A stretch of DNA of 8,503 nucleotides from CBDULX01 sp965368175 (GTDB lineage: Bacteria > Pseudomonadota > Gammaproteobacteria > SZUA-229), in assembly GCA_965368175.1 (NCBI GenBank), contig CBDULX010000135.1, positions 1-8,503 on the forward strand, written 5' to 3'. Positions 6,518 to 8,503 of this stretch are shown piece after piece. The notes below the pieces were generated by a model. The model searched no databases and was not told the origin of the DNA. It saw only the letters and a program-made list of their open reading frames with translations. The position numbers were made by a program, and so were the translations under genes. Positions within the stretch are counted from its first letter, which is position 1; each line of letters opens with the position of its first letter.

Positions 6518-7480
6518 ATGGTGAATTTTCTTCTATTAACGCTCGGCATAGGCCTGCTCACCGTTGGTGGTGAGGCATTGATTCGAGGTTCACTGGCTGC
6601 CGCCAGCCGCCTCGGGGTATCACCATTGCTAAGTGGCCTGGTTATCGTAGGTTTCGGTACCTCGGCACCAGAATTGGTGGTCTCTGTAGATGCTGCATTA
6701 AATCATAAGCCGGATATAGCTATCGGCAATGTTGTGGGTAGCAATATCGGCAATATTTTGCTAATTCTAGGCATTTGCGCACTCATCACCCCGATGGCAG
6801 TAAAACCGTTGGCGCTACGCCGAGACGCTGTCACGGTCGTGGCGGCGAGTATATTATTTCTGGTTCTCGCTGGCGGCAGCGCACTTGGCCCTGTTGACGC
6901 TGTAATACTTCTGATGACTTTAGTGGCTTACCTGGTATGGGCTTATTGGAGTGAGCGCAGTCACGCTGCACCTTCAGCAGAAGTTCATAAAGCTGAATCC
7001 CAAGAACTAACCGCCTTACCAGAATCAGGAGTATGGACTGTCATAACAGTGATTACTGGTCTACTGCTGTTAATTACCGGGTCACAGGTGCTACTTATGG
7101 GAGCCGTCGGGATTGCGGAACACTTTAAAGTTTCTGAGGCGGTTATCGGCTTAACCCTGGTGGCAGTTGGCACTTCTCTCCCAGAGCTTTCTATTTCTGT
7201 TATCGCAGCACTGCGTCGACACGCCGATGTTGCCGTTGGCAATGTACTTGGCAGCAATATATTCAATTTACTGGGAATTCTAGGTGTATCCGCTATTCTT
7301 CAGCCACTTCCAGTCCACATAAGAATCCTGCAATTCGATCAATGGGTTATGCTGGGGTCATCTCTATTACTGTTGTTGTTTTTGTATACAGGGAATCGTC
7401 TGGGCCGATTGGAAGGCGGGGTACTTTTGGCAGGCTATGTTGTTTATGTCGTACTAAGCTTTACTCAATTCGGAAGTTAA
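6518..7480 (+). CDS. Calcium/sodium antiporter, CaCA family (YrbG-like)
   Basis: An inner-membrane cation/Ca2+ exchanger of 320 residues, full length for the bacterial family, with about ten hydrophobic helices in two homologous halves. The diagnostic alpha repeats are both intact: GFGTSAPE (45-52) followed by IGNVVGSNIGN (69-79), and AVGTSLPE (216-223) followed by VGNVLGSNIFN (240-250). Glu52 and Glu223 are the expected ion-coordinating acids. A hydrophilic loop at about 145-170 joins the halves. ATG 6518 was chosen because the first helix begins at residue 4; GTG 6521 would serve equally, and no strong ribosome binding site is visible. It is isolated, with no partner gene, and its balanced base composition marks a return to core-like DNA after the AT-rich accessory stretch. 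Physiological substrate and direction of transport cannot be read from sequence. Confidence 0.93.
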   Translation: MVNFLLLTLGIGLLTVGGEALIRGSLAAASRLGVSPLLSGLVIVGFGTSAPELVVSVDAALNHKPDIAIGNVVGSNIGNILLILGICALITPMAVKPLALRRDAVTVVAASILFLVLAGGSALGPVDAVILLMTLVAYLVWAYWSERSHAAPSAEVHKAESQELTALPESGVWTVITVITGLLLLITGSQVLLMGAVGIAEHFKVSEAVIGLTLVAVGTSLPELSISVIAALRRHADVAVGNVLGSNIFNLLGILGVSAILQPLPVHIRILQFDQWVMLGSSLLLLLFLYTGNRLGRLEGGVLLAGYVVYVVLSFTQFGS

Positions 7481-7650
7481 CACCAAATGAATACATACAG
7501 AAAAAGACCAAGGGCCACGTCTCTCCTTTTGCCTTTACCCAGGAAAACACCAACATAGTTATCCGAAGTCAATAAAGTTACCTAAACAGGATCAAAGCCC
7601 AATGGTTGATGTACTGTATGGCACACAATATCAAGAAATCACAGCATTAC

Positions 7651-7745
7651 GATTCAATAGGGTAAATGGCTGGACGAAAAGTAAATTATTGGGCATGATA
7701 TGAGCCAATAAATTATTCAGGCTTTTTAATAATCTAATATAACAG
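7651..7745. repeat. Imperfect direct repeat, copy A (upstream of psiE)
   Basis: It shares with copy B at 8286-8381 the blocks GGGTAAA, GCTGGACGAAA, ATTGGGCATGAT, GCCAA and TCTAATATA in the same order and orientation with nearly the same spacing. On the minus strand an ATG at 7696 opens a 21-codon frame (MPNNLLFVQPFTLL...) ending at 7631, matching the frame in copy B. Confidence 0.8.
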
Positions 7746-7831
7746 AGCTTTGAGATTGTACAGCCGTTTAAGTGCATGGTATGTGTTTTATTTAGCTGGG
7801 TTTTTCTACAGCCTTGTTCATTGCAATAATC

Positions 7832-7835
7832 AGGA
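7832..7835 (+). promoter_or_regulatory. Ribosome binding site of psiE
   Basis: AGGA lies 8 nt before ATG 7844 and decides this start over an in-frame TTG at 7814. Confidence 0.65.
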
Positions 7836-7843
7836 ATACATTC

Positions 7844-8242
7844 ATGAATAAAATTAAGAACTCCAGTTTTAAAGTTCTGACAATAATTGAAGACATTGGA
7901 TTATTAGTTATTGCAATTTCGACAGTCATAGCCATGAGCTCTGAAATTGGAGCAATGTTTAGAGCAATGGAGGTGACCTTAGCTGATTTATTATTACTTT
8001 TTATATATCTTGAAGTGTTAGCAATGATCGGGATATACCTTAAATCAGGCAAATTACCTGTTCGTATGCCACTTTACATTACTATTGTAGCTCTGGCGCG
8101 TTATATGATACTTGACATGAAAAACCTGGACACATTAAGAATGCTTGGGCTTGCAGGAGCAGTGCTTATTCTTGCTATATCTATCCTTGCTATTCGATAT
8201 GGTCATGCCCGATATCCATATAATAATACCGAAGACGACTAA
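7844..8242 (+). CDS. psiE: PsiE-family phosphate-starvation-inducible membrane protein
   Basis: A 132-residue inner-membrane protein with four predicted helices (about 11-31, 46-66, 76-90, 102-118), the size and topology of the PsiE family. Family-typical segments are LADLLLLFIYLEVLAMIGIYLKSG (46-69), PVRMPLYITIVALARYMIL (72-90) and RYGHARYP near the C-terminus. The molecular function of PsiE is not established; in Escherichia coli the gene responds to phosphate starvation through PhoB. No convincing Pho box was found upstream here, so that control cannot be assumed. The start is supported by AGGA at 7832-7835. The gene stands alone, bracketed by direct repeats at 7651-7745 and 8286-8381, which suggests it may have travelled or duplicated as a unit with them. 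Confidence 0.9.
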   Translation: MNKIKNSSFKVLTIIEDIGLLVIAISTVIAMSSEIGAMFRAMEVTLADLLLLFIYLEVLAMIGIYLKSGKLPVRMPLYITIVALARYMILDMKNLDTLRMLGLAGAVLILAISILAIRYGHARYPYNNTEDD

Positions 8243-8256
8243 CATTACAATTAAGG

Positions 8257-8281
8257 AGCATCTGATCAATTATATGATGCT
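8257..8281. terminator. Weak hairpin after psiE, possible terminator
   Basis: AGCATC (8257-8262) pairs with GATGCT (8276-8281), 15 nt after the psiE stop. The stem is only 6 bp and is not followed by a T-run, so termination is only a possibility. Confidence 0.25.
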
Positions 8282-8285
8282 TCTG

Positions 8286-8381
8286 GCTTCAGCAGGGTAA
8301 AACGCTGGACGAAACGCCGATAATTGGGCATGATGAGGCCAACTACAGGTATTTAAGTTTTAGAAGCATCTAATATATCAG
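8286..8381. repeat. Imperfect direct repeat, copy B (downstream of psiE)
   Basis: This is the second copy of the repeat seen before psiE, same orientation, about 635 bp away. Copy B is nearly framed by a 9-bp inverted repeat, GATGCTTCT at 8276-8284 and AGAAGCATC at 8362-8370. Its minus strand holds a 21-codon frame from ATG 8331 to TGA 8266 starting MPNYRRFVQRFTLL. MPNYRR is also how REP-associated tyrosine transposases commonly begin, but the similarity stops there. Confidence 0.8.
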
Positions 8382-8503
8382 GGTTCATGGAATACACAAT
8401 CATTACAATCAACTAACATATACAGACGACTCTCAAGCCTACAGTCATTAAATTAAACTATAATACGCATCTAAAAAATATGCCTGGATGTGAAGTTCCT
8501 GAC
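8382..8503. other. Right-edge AT-rich intergenic DNA
   Basis: No gene or clear signal is seen. TATAAT occurs at 8459-8464 but without a recognisable -35 box. Confidence 0.5.

Larger units (their letters stand above)
7481..7843. other. Intergenic region before psiE, containing repeat copy A
   Basis: No convincing gene is present. It contains the first copy of the 95-bp repeat (7651-7745), including a hairpin TTATTGG/CCAATAA at 7687-7709. Neither a clear terminator for the antiporter nor a Pho box for psiE could be recognised. Confidence 0.6.

Noticed and set aside
7746..7843. Pho box upstream of psiE
   Set aside because: No pair of CTGTCAT-like half sites with the correct 11-bp periodicity was found.
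7814..8242. psiE starting at TTG 7814
   Set aside because: ATG 7844 has AGGA at proper distance and gives the usual family length; the TTG start has no such support.
7651..8381. Integron cassette with attC sites around psiE
   Set aside because: The direct-repeat layout suggested it, but neither copy has the GTTRRRY and RYYYAAC core sites at its ends.
8459..8464. TATAAT as a promoter at the right edge
   Set aside because: No acceptable -35 hexamer is found 16-18 nt upstream and no gene start follows within the window.

Overview
The window most likely comes from the chromosome of a gammaproteobacterium. The best family matches are an alpha-hydroxyketone autoinducer synthase of the Vibrio CqsA / Legionella LqsA type, a YrbG-type cation/calcium exchanger and PsiE. 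The genus cannot be fixed from sequence alone. The quorum-sensing genes and the exchanger have balanced base composition. The segment at about 5200-6510 and most intergenic DNA are clearly AT-rich, as expected of acquired or decaying material.

Layout: 1-724 holds no convincing gene but has several small dyads, including a tight one ahead of the synthase. 725-1915 (+) encodes the autoinducer synthase. A strong hairpin at 1948-1996 separates it from a convergent two-gene operon on the minus strand: sensor kinase (4386 down to 3061), then response regulator (3068 down to 2040), overlapping by 8 nt. Together these form a self-contained signalling module. The synthase makes a diffusible ketone signal, the six-helix membrane kinase senses it, and the LqsR-like regulator, which has no recognisable DNA-binding domain, receives the phosphate.

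Directly behind the kinase start lies a decayed IS3-family transposase (about 4408-5185). It has four in-frame stops and several frameshifts, and a 67-bp palindromic element appears to sit inside its 3' end. Next comes an AT-rich accessory stretch: a small gene split by a stop codon (5376-5669), an intact protein resembling DUF6933 (5754-6263), and a doubtful 76-codon ORF containing a 19-bp palindrome.

From 6518 the composition returns to normal with a complete calcium/sodium antiporter (6518-7480). A psiE gene (7844-8242) follows, bracketed by two diverged direct copies of a roughly 95-bp repeat. Each copy carries a 21-codon reading frame on the minus strand with matching start and stop positions. 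No tRNA, rRNA, CRISPR array or intact mobile element was seen.
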